Under the pieces are notes generated by a model that did no database searches, was not told the origin of the DNA, and saw only the letters and a program-made list of their open reading frames with translations. Of a stretch of 64,000 nt of DNA, positions 34,178-42,205 are shown piece by piece. The stretch is from Labilithrix luteola. Its GTDB lineage: Bacteria > Myxococcota_A > Polyangia > Polyangiales > Polyangiaceae. The stretch spans positions 3,534,001 to 3,598,000 of the forward strand of contig NZ_CP012333.1 of NCBI RefSeq assembly GCF_001263205.1. The letters are read 5' to 3'. Every line of letters starts with the position of its first letter. Within the stretch, counting starts at the first letter, position 1. Both the position numbers and the translations under genes were made by a program.

Positions 34178-34684
34178 TCAGTTGCTGATGAAGATCGACT
34201 CGATCTCCGTCTTCACTTGCTCTTCGGTCTGCTCGCGGGCAATCGCGATTTCCTTCACGATGAGCGTGCGAGCCGTATCGAGCATGCGGCGCTCGCCGAA
34301 CGAGAGCTGCTTGTCGGTCTTGAGACGGTAGAGATCGCGCAGCACCTCGGCCACGTCGTAAATCGAGCCCGTCTTGATCTTGTCCATGAACCCGCGATAG
34401 CGACGGTTCCAGGTCTGGTTGTCGAACGCGATCGTGCGTTCCTTCAGAATGTCGAAGATCTCGCGGATCTCCTGCTCGCTGATGACCTGACGGAGACCAA
34501 CGGCGCTGGCATTCGAGACCGGAACCATGATCTTGCGGTCGGTGTCGAGGATGCGGAGAACGTAGAACCGCTGGCGGTTGCCGGCGATGTCCTTCTCCTC
34601 GATCTTGATGACCTCAGCCACGCCCTGTGCGGGGTAGACAGCCTTGTCACCAACCTTGAACTTGATGTCCGTTCCAGCCTGCAT
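34178..34684 (-). CDS. cdnL: CarD/CdnL-family RNA polymerase-binding transcription regulator
   Basis: 168 residues from ATG 34684 with GGAGA 8 bases upstream. N-terminal RNAP-interaction Tudor-like domain (FKVGDKAVYPAQGVAEVIKIEEK ... RFYVLRILDTDRKIMVPV, ~8-60), then the all-helical DNA-contacting domain with RTIAFDNQTWNRRYRGFMDKIKTGS (Trp near 95) and the basic DLYRLKTDKQLSFGERRMLD. It binds RNAP beta and stabilises open complexes at promoters including rRNA; essential in Myxococcus. No HMGA tail, so it is CdnL rather than CarD. Preceded by an ~0.8 kb gene-free leader. Confidence 0.95.
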   Translation of the reverse strand: MQAGTDIKFKVGDKAVYPAQGVAEVIKIEEKDIAGNRQRFYVLRILDTDRKIMVPVSNASAVGLRQVISEQEIREIFDILKERTIAFDNQTWNRRYRGFMDKIKTGSIYDVAEVLRDLYRLKTDKQLSFGERRMLDTARTLIVKEIAIAREQTEEQVKTEIESIFISN

Positions 34685-35495
34685 AGCGTCTCCTTCGCGT
34701 CGAATTCGTCCTGGTGCTCGTTCCAACCAACCGCTTCTATTTGTTCGGTCTGCCGGAGGGCCCGGACCCGTTCGCATGCAGAGTGCACACGAAACGCCTC
34801 ACCTAGAAGGCCACTGCGATAAGCAACGCCGCCTGCTTCGCTTTCGAACGATTCTTTGATGAGAAAGATCCGAGAACGAGACCGGCAAGCTCTGCCGAGA
34901 GTCCAAACGTAACAAGCAGCGCGAGTGCAATGGCACACTCGCTCGCTTACAAGACCGAGACTCTGTTAGAGTCTCAGCAACGTTTCGCGCCTTCGAATAT
35001 TCCCGAAGTGAGCCTGATCTGGATAGCGGCTGTGTACTGAGGTAACACAGGGGCGCGGTCCGCCAACCGCAGGTCATAACTTCAGGCGGGCGTACTCTAA
35101 TTCCAGACCCCCGCTCTTGTCAAATAGTTTGTGGTTTGAGAGCGCCGAGAGACCTCTGCCCTTTCACCGAGACGCGTTCTCCCGGAGCTCTCCGTGCGAC
35201 GGAGCGAGCGCTCGAATTGATGAAAATCCTCGAGATTCTGAGGGATAGCTCCTTCGAGTTCGCCCTCAAGACACACGCCCCGCCAACCTAGTAGGAGTGT
35301 GTAGGAGATTGGGGGATCTGCAAGCTGAAATCGGCCGAAAACGACACGCGTGTGACGAACACTCGTGCAAGGCACACCTAAGTCGTGGCCGCTCTCTCCT
35401 TTAATGAAGAGAGAGCTCCGGGTTTCTCATCTTCGTGATTGCTCAGCGTTTGCTGGAGTTTGCGGCCCACGTGGCGGGGGCCTCTGCAGCGAGCG
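34685..35495. other. 811-bp gene-free region with hairpins, upstream of cdnL
   Basis: Less GC-rich than surrounding genes and without a convincing protein. Hairpins: GCGAGTG/CACTCGC (34921-34942), a perfect GAGACTCT-gtt-AGAGTCTC (34957-34975), CTGTGT/ACACAG near 35031, and GCTCTCTC/GAGAGAGC (35391-35416). It must contain the cdnL promoter. A long structured leader or a small RNA is possible but not identifiable by eye. Confidence 0.6.
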
Positions 35496-36422
35496 TCAGC
35501 GTGCGGTCTTCGTGAGCTCTTCGGCCAAGCCCCATCGTACGCCGCGGTCGGAGATCCGAACCTCACGGGCACCCACGTGCTGGAGGAAAGCGAGTGCGAT
35601 CAGACCGCCGGCAATGATGACGTCGGCGCGCTTCGGCTCGAGGCCCGGCATGCGCTGGCGCTCGGCAAGCGTCACGCAGGAGAGCTCGGTGATGACCTGC
35701 TCGAGCGCGGGAACCGTCATCGTCAGGCCATGAACGCGCTTGGCGTCGTACGTCTCCATGCGGAGATACACGGCTGCGAGCGTGGTCATCGTTCCTGCGA
35801 TGCCGATGGGCGGCGTGCCCGTGTCGAGTGCAGGGACCGCGCGGAAGGCGTCTCGAGCGGCCGCGAGCACGGCATCGCGCTCGTCTTTCGACGGAGGATC
35901 GCCGGAGACGAGGCGCTCGGTGAGCCTGACGCTACCGACGTCGAAGCTGTGGACGAAGGAGAGCTCGCCGGTGTCGCGTCGCCCGTGGACGACCTCTGTG
36001 CTGCCTCCTCCGATGTCGAACACGATGACGGGGCTCGCTCCAGGATCGGGCAGGCCGCTCAGCGCACCTTCGAACGTCAGGCGAGCCTCTTCCTGACCCG
36101 AGATCGTTCTCGCCTCGACTCCGAAGCGCTCTTTGACGTGGGCGCGGACGGCTTCGCCCCCACCTGCGTCACGCATGGCGCTCGTTCCGACGACGGCTAC
36201 CCGCTCGGCACCCAATCGGTGAACGATGGCAGCGTACTGGTCGAGGCAAGCATTCGTGCGCTCGATGGCCTCGTGCGCGAGCTTCTTCGTCTTGTCGACG
36301 CCCTGACCGAGCCGCGTGATCGTGGCGTGCTCCTCGACGGGAACGAGCTCACCCCCAGCGCTCTTCTCGGCGACGAGCAAAAGGACCGTGTTCGTTCCGA
36401 TATCGATGGTCGCGACGCGCAT
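35496..36422 (-). CDS. Ppx/GppA exopolyphosphatase family protein
   Basis: 308 residues from ATG 36422 with GAGGAG 9 bases upstream. Actin-like ATPase fold: DIGTNTVLLLVAE (phosphate 1), VVGTSAMRDA, RTISGQEEARLTFEGAL, VIVFDIGGGSTEVV (phosphate 2) and IGIAGTMTTLAAVYL. Single-domain short form, common in myxobacteria, actinobacteria and clostridia. Hydrolyses polyphosphate and/or pppGpp; short forms lean to polyphosphate. Its 3' end abuts the gene-free region. Confidence 0.92.
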   Translation of the reverse strand: MRVATIDIGTNTVLLLVAEKSAGGELVPVEEHATITRLGQGVDKTKKLAHEAIERTNACLDQYAAIVHRLGAERVAVVGTSAMRDAGGGEAVRAHVKERFGVEARTISGQEEARLTFEGALSGLPDPGASPVIVFDIGGGSTEVVHGRRDTGELSFVHSFDVGSVRLTERLVSGDPPSKDERDAVLAAARDAFRAVPALDTGTPPIGIAGTMTTLAAVYLRMETYDAKRVHGLTMTVPALEQVITELSCVTLAERQRMPGLEPKRADVIIAGGLIALAFLQHVGAREVRISDRGVRWGLAEELTKTAR

Positions 36423-36610
36423 GCTCGATTCTCCTCGATGACGTTGGGCGCCCCATCTCTTCCTCAGAAGAACGGAGGCCGGAGCTCTGTCGTAGCCGGC
36501 GCGTTGGCTGCGGTGGCCAAAAAGTCGCCACAAAAGAGCGAGAGCCCCGACACATGGTGTCCGAGGCCCTCGACGTCTTGTTGCTCTTCACGCGCCTGAG
36601 GCGCGCGAGC

Positions 36611-37459
36611 TCAGCGGATGTTGTTCAGGTTGAGCATCTCTTCGACGTTCGGCTGAACGACGAGCTCGACGCGGCGGTTCTTCTTGCGGTCGTCGTCCGA
36701 CTGCTGCGCCACCGTGCCCGCAACGGGGTCGGTCTCGCCGTAACCAGCCGCCGCCCAACGCGCGGGGTTGAGACCGCCGCCCGTGGCCTTCGCACCCTTC
36801 GCGTCACCCTTGTTCTCGCCGACGAGGAAGATGAGGACCTGGCGCGCGCGCGCGAGCGAGAGGCCCCAGTTGTCCTTGAAGGCGCCGCCCACCGGGTACT
36901 TCACGTTGTCGGTGTGCCCGGCGACGAGGAAGTAGCGGTTCATGAGGTCCTTGTCGCCGCGAATGACTTCAGCGACCTGCGCGAGGACGTCCTTACCGGT
37001 GCCCTTGAGGTCGTCCTTGCCCGAGTCGAAGAGGATGTCGCCCGGGAGCTGGATGACGAGGCGGTTGTTACGCGGAACCACCTTGACGCCGATCTGATTG
37101 AGCTTGTCGAGCTTCGAGCGCAGCTCGCGGAAGCGCTGCTCGATGACCGCGAGCTGGTCGGCGCGCTGCTTGTACTCGGAGAGCGCCTGCTGGAGGCGGG
37201 CGGTGTCTTCCTTCGACTTGTCGAGGTTGAGGCCCGCAGCCTTGAGCTGCTCCTTCATCTTGTCGATCGAGTTCTGCGCCTCGCTGAACTTGGCCTGGTC
37301 GTCGGCGATCTGCGCCTTCGCCGCCTTCAAGTCCGCGGACAGCTTGTCGATCTCGCGCTGCTTCGCAGCCATCTCTTCGTCGGTGTGACCACATCCGACG
37401 AGGACCATCGCGCTCATCGAGAGCGCGACGACACACATCCAAAGCCAGACCTTCTTCAT
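36611..37459 (-). CDS. OmpA-family lipoprotein (Pal/MotB-like), coiled-coil stalk
   Basis: 282 residues. Lipobox LVGC (lipid Cys23). Residues ~28-120 form a strong coiled coil (KQREIDKLSADLKAAKAQIADDQ and onward). C-terminal OmpA domain: DILFDSGKDDL, FLVAGHTDN, NWGLSLARARQV, AAGYGETDPVA, KKNRRVELVVQP, with the peptidoglycan (diaminopimelate)-binding Asp and Arg in place. Predicted to bridge outer membrane and peptidoglycan, with the coil as periplasmic spacer. Confidence 0.92.
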   Translation of the reverse strand: MKKVWLWMCVVALSMSAMVLVGCGHTDEEMAAKQREIDKLSADLKAAKAQIADDQAKFSEAQNSIDKMKEQLKAAGLNLDKSKEDTARLQQALSEYKQRADQLAVIEQRFRELRSKLDKLNQIGVKVVPRNNRLVIQLPGDILFDSGKDDLKGTGKDVLAQVAEVIRGDKDLMNRYFLVAGHTDNVKYPVGGAFKDNWGLSLARARQVLIFLVGENKGDAKGAKATGGGLNPARWAAAGYGETDPVAGTVAQQSDDDRKKNRRVELVVQPNVEEMLNLNNIR

Positions 37460-37864
37460 CGTCTCGACCCTTTCTTGGAGCGGCTAGCGACGGTATCGGG
37501 CAGTCAAACTCGCCGTCAAGGACACCTCTCCCAGGCGCGCAGGGACGTCGACGAAGGGTTGTCTCGCGTCGACGTCGGTGCGCGACGCGCGATCGATGTC
37601 CGAAGTGAACGTTGGAGGTCGATCGGAGCAAAAAAAAATTCGATCGCCGGATTCCTCGCTTCTGAAGGCACCTCGGAGCGATCGGCACAGACTCCAGATC
37701 TGATTGCGAATATGGAGTCTGCCAACATCGCCATTCGGTCCCTAAATTTATGGGTCGACGTGAGGTGGAATGGAGAATTTGGAGAAGCGCAAGGCGAAAA
37801 CTTCTTCCCGGTCAACCCTGACCGGAGCGCCCTTTCAGCCTGCTCGCGCGTCAAGTTTTTTTGT
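37460..37864. other. AT-richer divergent intergenic region
   Basis: About 400 bases between the OmpA lipoprotein start and the histone-like promoter. Contains an A9 run near 37630 and A/T-rich stretches (CCTAAATTTATGG near 37741), unlike the neighbouring genes. No gene or RNA recognised. Confidence 0.55.
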
Positions 37865-37893
37865 TTGACACCTAACGTAGGTGACCATATACG
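37865..37893 (+). promoter_or_regulatory. Near-consensus sigma70 promoter of the histone-like gene
   Basis: TTGACA at 37865-37870, 17-bp spacer, TATACG at 37888-37893: a perfect -35 and good -10 box. A small palindrome ACCTAacgTAGGT overlaps the spacer, and GGTGA/TCACC arms flank the -10 region, so repressor control is possible. Transcription would give a ~25-nt leader with a strong GCAGGAGG ribosome site. Confidence 0.8.
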
Positions 37894-37925
37894 TCATGTA
37901 GATCACCTCTGCAGGAGGACTCGAT

Positions 37926-38282
37926 ATGGCTGCTAAGAAGAAGGCCGGCGCGAAGGCTGGCGCCAAGGCTGCTGCGAAGAAGACCACCAAGACCACCAAG
38001 ACCACCAAGAAGGCGGCTGGTAAGACGGTCAAGAAGACGGCGGGCAAGAAGCGCGCCGCTGCGAAGAAGCCGGCCAAGAAGGCCGGTGCAAAGAAGGCTG
38101 CCAAGAAGCCAGCTAGGAAAGCCGCCCCCAAGGCGGCGAAAACTGGGCGGTCTGCGGCAAAGCGTTCGTCGGGCGCGCGTGGCGGAAGCCGCGGCTCGAA
38201 GGCTGCTCCGCCGGCCGGGTCACCGTCGATGTTGGGCGGTTCGTCTTCGTCGGGCGCTGGCCACGACGAAGGCGAGGAGTAA
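37926..38282 (+). CDS. Histone H1-like Lys/Ala-rich DNA-binding protein
   Basis: 118 residues with ribosome site AGGAGG just upstream. Residues 1-80 are almost only Lys, Ala, Thr, Gly, Pro in AKK/KKTTK/KKPAKK repeats, like the C-terminal tail of eukaryotic H1 and bacterial Hc1/HctB/KAP proteins. The C-terminus switches to Ser/Gly-rich and ends acidic (GHDEGEE). Expected to bind and condense DNA non-specifically. Strong promoter, ribosome site and terminator point to an abundant protein. Confidence 0.85.
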   Translation: MAAKKKAGAKAGAKAAAKKTTKTTKTTKKAAGKTVKKTAGKKRAAAKKPAKKAGAKKAAKKPARKAAPKAAKTGRSAAKRSSGARGGSRGSKAAPPAGSPSMLGGSSSSGAGHDEGEE

Positions 38283-38315
38283 GCTACTCCACCAGGTTTC
38301 GTAGTAGTTTTACCG

Positions 38316-38346
38316 CCTCTTCCTCGGCAGACGTCGGGAAGAGGCA
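38316..38346 (+). other. Hairpin after the histone-like gene
   Basis: GCCTCTTCC (38316-38324) pairs with GGAAGAGGC (38338-38346), 9-bp stem and 13-base loop, no T tract. May protect the mRNA 3' end or act with the terminator that follows. Confidence 0.55.
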
Positions 38347-38351
38347 AGGGA

Positions 38352-38393
38352 CGAGAGGGCGCACTCCAACGGGTGTCGCCCTCTCGCCTTTTT
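38352..38393 (+). terminator. Intrinsic terminator of the histone-like gene
   Basis: CGAGAGGGC (38352-38360) pairs with GCCCTCTCG (38378-38386); inner CACTC/GGGTG pairs extend the stem; then CCTTTTT (38387-38393). Textbook rho-independent terminator. Confidence 0.9.
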
Positions 38394-38400
38394 GTACTCG

Positions 38401-38419
38401 CGCAGCCCTTCGGGCTGCG
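38401..38419. other. 8-bp stem with UUCG-type loop
   Basis: CGCAGCCC-ttc-GGGCTGCG (38401-38419); the closing C(UUCG)G tetraloop makes an extra-stable hairpin just after the terminator. Confidence 0.65.
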
Positions 38420-38437
38420 CTCGCTCCGTTGCCCCCG

Positions 38438-38564
38438 AAGGTCCCCGGTCATCGATCCGGTGAAATTTCACGAGGATGAGAGGCCGTCGATTATCGGTCG
38501 AGCCGTTGTGCCAAGGTCGCCGGTCATCGATCCGGTGAAATTTCACGGGGATGAGAGGCCGTCG
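38438..38564. repeat. 75-bp-period direct repeat with internal palindrome
   Basis: Copies at 38438-38489 and 38513-38564 (52 bp each) differ at two positions. Each contains ATCGAT and the perfect palindrome GTGAAATTTCAC. No protein is credible here: the frames through it are repeats of the same short peptide. Looks like a dispersed intergenic repeat or an operator array. Confidence 0.85.
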
Positions 38565-38774
38565 GGGCCCCGACGAATGTAGACCGACCGGTAGATAATT
38601 TGCCGATGGGGAGAGACGAGCTCGAGAGCAGGGGTGAGAGCACATCCATAAGAAATGGATGAGGTTATTGCCCCTGCCAGTACGCGATGGGGGGCTGCAC
38701 TTCGGTTCAGAGGAATGCAGGCGATCACCCCTACGTTCGGGAGGTAGGTGTCAGACGTACAGGCCAGCGAGGGC
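38565..38774. other. Gene-free remainder after the repeat
   Basis: Holds an ACCGACCGGT palindrome-like stretch at ~38582 and A/T-richer sequence, no gene. It forms the 3' side of the unknown-protein gene. Confidence 0.5.
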
Positions 38775-40397
38775 TCAGTCGCCGAGGTAGAGGCGCAACG
38801 CTTCGGCGGCCGCTCGACGATCGAACGGCACGCCGCGAAGCTCGTCGCGCTGCCCGATCTGATCGAAGAGATCCGAGAGGAACGTGTAGAAGCGCTCGGC
38901 TTCCGTCACGGCGCGATCGAGCCGCTCCGGATCGAGGAGGTCGGTCTCTTCGAGCGCGTTGAGCGCGGCGATGAAGGTGTCGAACCGCGGGTAGTCCGCT
39001 GCGCGAAGCAGCGGGTAGCCCATCGCATTGAAGTACGAGAGGAACTCGCGCACGAACTGAAGCGACGAAGGGCCGCTCCACCGATCTTCTCGCGTCGGAA
39101 CGACCCGCGCCTTGGCTCCGAAGGCCCGGATGATCTGCGCGAACATCCACACGTCGCGCCGAAGGCGATTCGAGAGCGAACGACGTTCGACCATGTCGTC
39201 GAACACGCCGTGCTCGTCGAGCCGCGTGCCCAGCGACTTGCCGAGCACGAGCACCGCATTCTGCAATGCCGGCCGCAGGTTCGCCCCAATCTTGCCCACC
39301 GCGGCGCGCAGCTGGTCGGGGGTAGCCGTTCCATCGGGGGCCGGAAGGTCGTGTTCGAACGCGCGACGAAGCTCGAGGCGAACGTTCGCCGCGATCCCTC
39401 CGAGCGTCGCCTTGATGGCGAGCAAGCGGTGCGCCTCCGAGAGCATCTCCTCGTAACGAGCGCCGATTTGGGAGGCGGGAACCTTGAAGAGCTCACGCTC
39501 GTAGCTGTCCGCTAGCTGCTCGCCCGCCTGCTTCCGCAAGTAGCCCGTGAGCGCGCGCGCGTCGGACCGCAGCACGCTGAGCACGAGATAGACGAGCCCG
39601 GCGGAGCGCGGTTCGCGCACCACGTGATCGAGTAGCGCCAGGTACCGCAACATGCGGAAAAGCGACAGGAAGGTCAGCGCCACGAGGCGTCGCGCACGTT
39701 CCCCCGGCACCCGCTGCATCAGCTCGAGCAGGCGCACGTTCGTGATCCGATCGAACTCCGGTCGGAACTCGAGCGCCGCGAGCGGATTGAAAAAGGCCGA
39801 CTGCGAAACCTCGCGGAGCGCGACCGAGAGCGTGGCGTAGAAAAGGCGGAACGGGACCCGAGGCAGGCGCGTCACGCCGCCGGTCACCTCCACGAGGTTC
39901 GTTAGGGCGTGCCGAAGCAGGAAGAGCGATTCTTCCGGCGTGTCCTGGCTGCTCGCTCCCCGAACGAGGCGCGTTCGCGCGTTGTCGTCGGGAAGGAGCA
40001 TCTCCAGGTAGCGCTGGAAGACGAACGCGCGCTCGCCCTCGCCGAGCAGGTTCCGGCAAAGCTGCACGATGCGGTGCATGCCGTCGCGCGCGAGAACGAG
40101 GTTCTCCCGGAAATCCTGGGCCACGACTGCGGTGCGACGCGGCGGACCGGGATGATTCCGAGGGTTCGCGAAGCACGCGAGGCCCTTGAGCAGGATCTCG
40201 AGCTCGAAGAGGACGTCGTCTCGGCGGTCCGCCGGAAGCTTGGCGAGCCACTGCTCGCGTGCCTGGGCCTGCTCGCGACGCAGGCCGCGGGTGTCGCGGA
40301 GTAGATCGGCGTAGGCGTCCGCCCCCGGAGGGATCGAGAAGGCCCCCTTGGAAAACATGGGCGCCACCGAGCGAGGTGGCATCGATCGACGGCTCAT
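38775..40397 (-). CDS. Unrecognised 540-residue helical protein
   Basis: 540 residues, no signal peptide, no membrane helix, predicted almost entirely alpha-helical, rich in Arg, Leu, Ala and Glu. No motif I can match to a family. Features: LPADRRDDVLFELEILLKGLACFANP near 55-80, a second helical half from ~270, and a conserved-looking ending DRRAAAEALRLYLGD. The ATG overlaps the stop of the TrmB-like regulator by 4 bp (ATGA), so both are made together. Cytoplasmic scaffold or regulator is possible, function unknown. Confidence 0.75.
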   Translation of the reverse strand: MSRRSMPPRSVAPMFSKGAFSIPPGADAYADLLRDTRGLRREQAQAREQWLAKLPADRRDDVLFELEILLKGLACFANPRNHPGPPRRTAVVAQDFRENLVLARDGMHRIVQLCRNLLGEGERAFVFQRYLEMLLPDDNARTRLVRGASSQDTPEESLFLLRHALTNLVEVTGGVTRLPRVPFRLFYATLSVALREVSQSAFFNPLAALEFRPEFDRITNVRLLELMQRVPGERARRLVALTFLSLFRMLRYLALLDHVVREPRSAGLVYLVLSVLRSDARALTGYLRKQAGEQLADSYERELFKVPASQIGARYEEMLSEAHRLLAIKATLGGIAANVRLELRRAFEHDLPAPDGTATPDQLRAAVGKIGANLRPALQNAVLVLGKSLGTRLDEHGVFDDMVERRSLSNRLRRDVWMFAQIIRAFGAKARVVPTREDRWSGPSSLQFVREFLSYFNAMGYPLLRAADYPRFDTFIAALNALEETDLLDPERLDRAVTEAERFYTFLSDLFDQIGQRDELRGVPFDRRAAAEALRLYLGD

Positions 40398-41275
40398 CGT
40401 TCGGCTCGAGGACGCGACTTCGGCATGGCAGGTGACGACGCTCGGTCAGCGCGGTCGGCTCGCTCACCATTGCGCTTCGAAAGAAGCGTGTCGAGACGCC
40501 CGACGCGTGCGCCGAGCATCTTGGCCATCACGCCTTCGACGCTCTTTCCGAGGCGCTGGGAGAGCAGCGTGATGTCGAGCGCCACCTGGCTCGTCGCGAT
40601 CTCGGCAATGGCCGTCGTTTCGCTGATGACCGCGGCGTCGTCTTCCTTGGTTTCCGTGGCGCCAATGAGTGTGCGCCGATCGTCCGACACGACCACGAGC
40701 CGGTGCTTCCAGAATTCTTCGAGCGAGGCTTCTTCGAGCCCGTAGCTGAAGACTTCGCCGGGCAGCGCAGGGAGCTCGGCGTGCGAGAAGACGACGATGT
40801 AGACCTTTCGCTTCGCCGCGCGCTTCAGCTCTGCCGAGAGCTGTTCGATCTCACGCGGCCACCCGCTGATGACCAGGCGGCTCTGCGCGCCTCGAATCAG
40901 GCGCTCCGCCTCTTCGAGAACCCGCTGGTAACCGCGGACGCTGAAGGCGTCGGGTGCGGGCGGAGACTTGTCGAGGCTGCGAATCGCCTCTTCCAGCTGG
41001 CCGGTCGACGTGTCGAACCGTTTTCGGAGGAGCGCCAGAAGCTCGTCCGCGGCCGCGGGTGCGAACCGCTCGGGCGTCCCTGCGATCGAGCGCGCGGCGC
41101 CGGCTTTCACGAGTCGGCGAAGGACGCCATACACGGCGGATCGCGGGATTTGCGCGCGAACGCCGACTTCGTAGCCCGTTGCGGGGCTCTCTTGGAGGAG
41201 TGCAGCGTACGCGCGCGATTCGTTCAGGCTGAATCCCAGCGCGACGAGGGCTGGCACGACGTCCGGCTCGGCCAT
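40394..41275 (-). CDS. TrmB-family transcriptional regulator
   Basis: 293 residues from ATG 41275. N-terminal winged helix (VVPALVALGFSLNESRAYAALLQ, ~5-28; VRAQIPRSAVYGVLRRLVKAGA) typical of TrmB, then a short coiled coil, then a phospholipase-D-like fold (RLVISGWPREIEQLSAEL, KVYIVVFSHAEL, HRLVVVSDDRRTLIGAT) like the TrmB effector domain. TrmB relatives often answer to sugars; the ligand here is unknown. Coupled with the 540-residue protein. Confidence 0.85.
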   Translation of the reverse strand: MAEPDVVPALVALGFSLNESRAYAALLQESPATGYEVGVRAQIPRSAVYGVLRRLVKAGAARSIAGTPERFAPAAADELLALLRKRFDTSTGQLEEAIRSLDKSPPAPDAFSVRGYQRVLEEAERLIRGAQSRLVISGWPREIEQLSAELKRAAKRKVYIVVFSHAELPALPGEVFSYGLEEASLEEFWKHRLVVVSDDRRTLIGATETKEDDAAVISETTAIAEIATSQVALDITLLSQRLGKSVEGVMAKMLGARVGRLDTLLSKRNGERADRADRASSPAMPKSRPRAER

Positions 41276-41375
41276 GGCCCTTTCTCCCACAAATTCCGTC
41301 GCGCCGACAGCCCGCTTGGGCCCCGGCCCGGCCAGCATGGGGCTGGCGAGGCCGGTCGACCCGTCGGGAGAGGCC

Positions 41376-42059
41376 TTACTTGGCGGTTCCGGGCTTCGTG
41401 CCGGGGTTGTTTCGCGGGTGGAAGTCGAACGGGTAGTGCGCGTGCGTCTCGAACCCCTTCGAGCTCGGCGCGAACTTGATCTTCTTGATGACCTCGACGA
41501 CGCAGTTGCCGACGCTCGGGTCGAGGATTTGCGACTTCGAGGTGTCGACCGAGGCGTCGGTGACGGCGCCCTGCGGGTCGATGGTCCACTTGATGTCGAG
41601 TTTGCCCTCGATGCCCGGGTGGTCCTTCAGGCCCTTGTCGTAGCAAGCGCGGGCATCATCGCGGTGCGTCTGGATGATGGTCTGGATGTCTTCACTACGG
41701 CGACCAGGCTCCTGCGAAGGGCCCGGAGCCGGCTTGGCGCCCGCGTCGCCCTTCGTTTCGACCTCCTTGTGGGTCGAGGATTCGAGCTTGGCGCCTTGGA
41801 GATCGCCGCCGTCACCGAGCGCGGTCGTGGTCGTCGGCGTGGCGCCCCCGCTGGTCGGTGCCGCGGGGCCTGCGCCCGCGCCGCCCGCATTGGACGCCGA
41901 GCCCGGCGCGCCGCTGGCGGCCGACGTATCCGACGGGGACTTTGCTTCGCTTCCACCTCCGCCGCACGCCACCACGAAGGCGAGCGCAACGGCCGATGCG
42001 ATGGCACCCGAGGCGAGCGGACGGAACGAAAAACAGGCAGGTTTGTTCGGCATGCGCAT
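41376..42059 (-). CDS. AgmX/PglI C-terminal-domain lipoprotein
   Basis: About 227 residues. Lipobox VVAC (~30), long Gly/Ala/Pro/Ser/Thr linker (~35-125), then the AgmX/PglI domain: IIQTHRDDARACYDKGLKDHP, GKLDIKWTIDPQGAVTDASVD, VGNCVVEVIKKIKFAP, with its conserved Cys pair. TonB-C-like fold named after Myxococcus gliding proteins AgmX and PglI; many are not motility proteins. Outer-membrane lipoprotein that may bind a partner. Two in-frame ATGs, 42059 and 42053; either is possible. Confidence 0.85.
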   Translation of the reverse strand: MRMPNKPACFSFRPLASGAIASAVALAFVVACGGGGSEAKSPSDTSAASGAPGSASNAGGAGAGPAAPTSGGATPTTTTALGDGGDLQGAKLESSTHKEVETKGDAGAKPAPGPSQEPGRRSEDIQTIIQTHRDDARACYDKGLKDHPGIEGKLDIKWTIDPQGAVTDASVDTSKSQILDPSVGNCVVEVIKKIKFAPSSKGFETHAHYPFDFHPRNNPGTKPGTAK

Positions 42060-42205
42060 GTCTCGGACGGTACCTGATTTCGGGGGGCTTGGGAGCCGGG
42101 GGTGACGTATCGTCCAGGGACTCCGTGGCACGGGCGTTTCCATTCGTTGGCTCCCCCAAGGAGACTCGACGGGAGCGCGCTGCGGTGCTTTGTTGATTGA
42201 GACCG

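Noticed and set aside
35097..35375. Small minus-strand frame in the gene-free region
   Set aside because: No ribosome site, no conserved sequence, low plausibility of composition.
37835..38452. Minus-strand frame rich in Phe/Ala/Leu opposite the histone-like gene
   Set aside because: The repeats AKK read antisense as FFxA; the strong plus-strand promoter, ribosome site and terminator settle the direction.
38373..38582. Small plus-strand frame with a repeated peptide VIDPVKFH
   Set aside because: The repeat comes from the 75-bp DNA repeat itself, and the same is seen in the minus frame; no start signal or conserved sequence.
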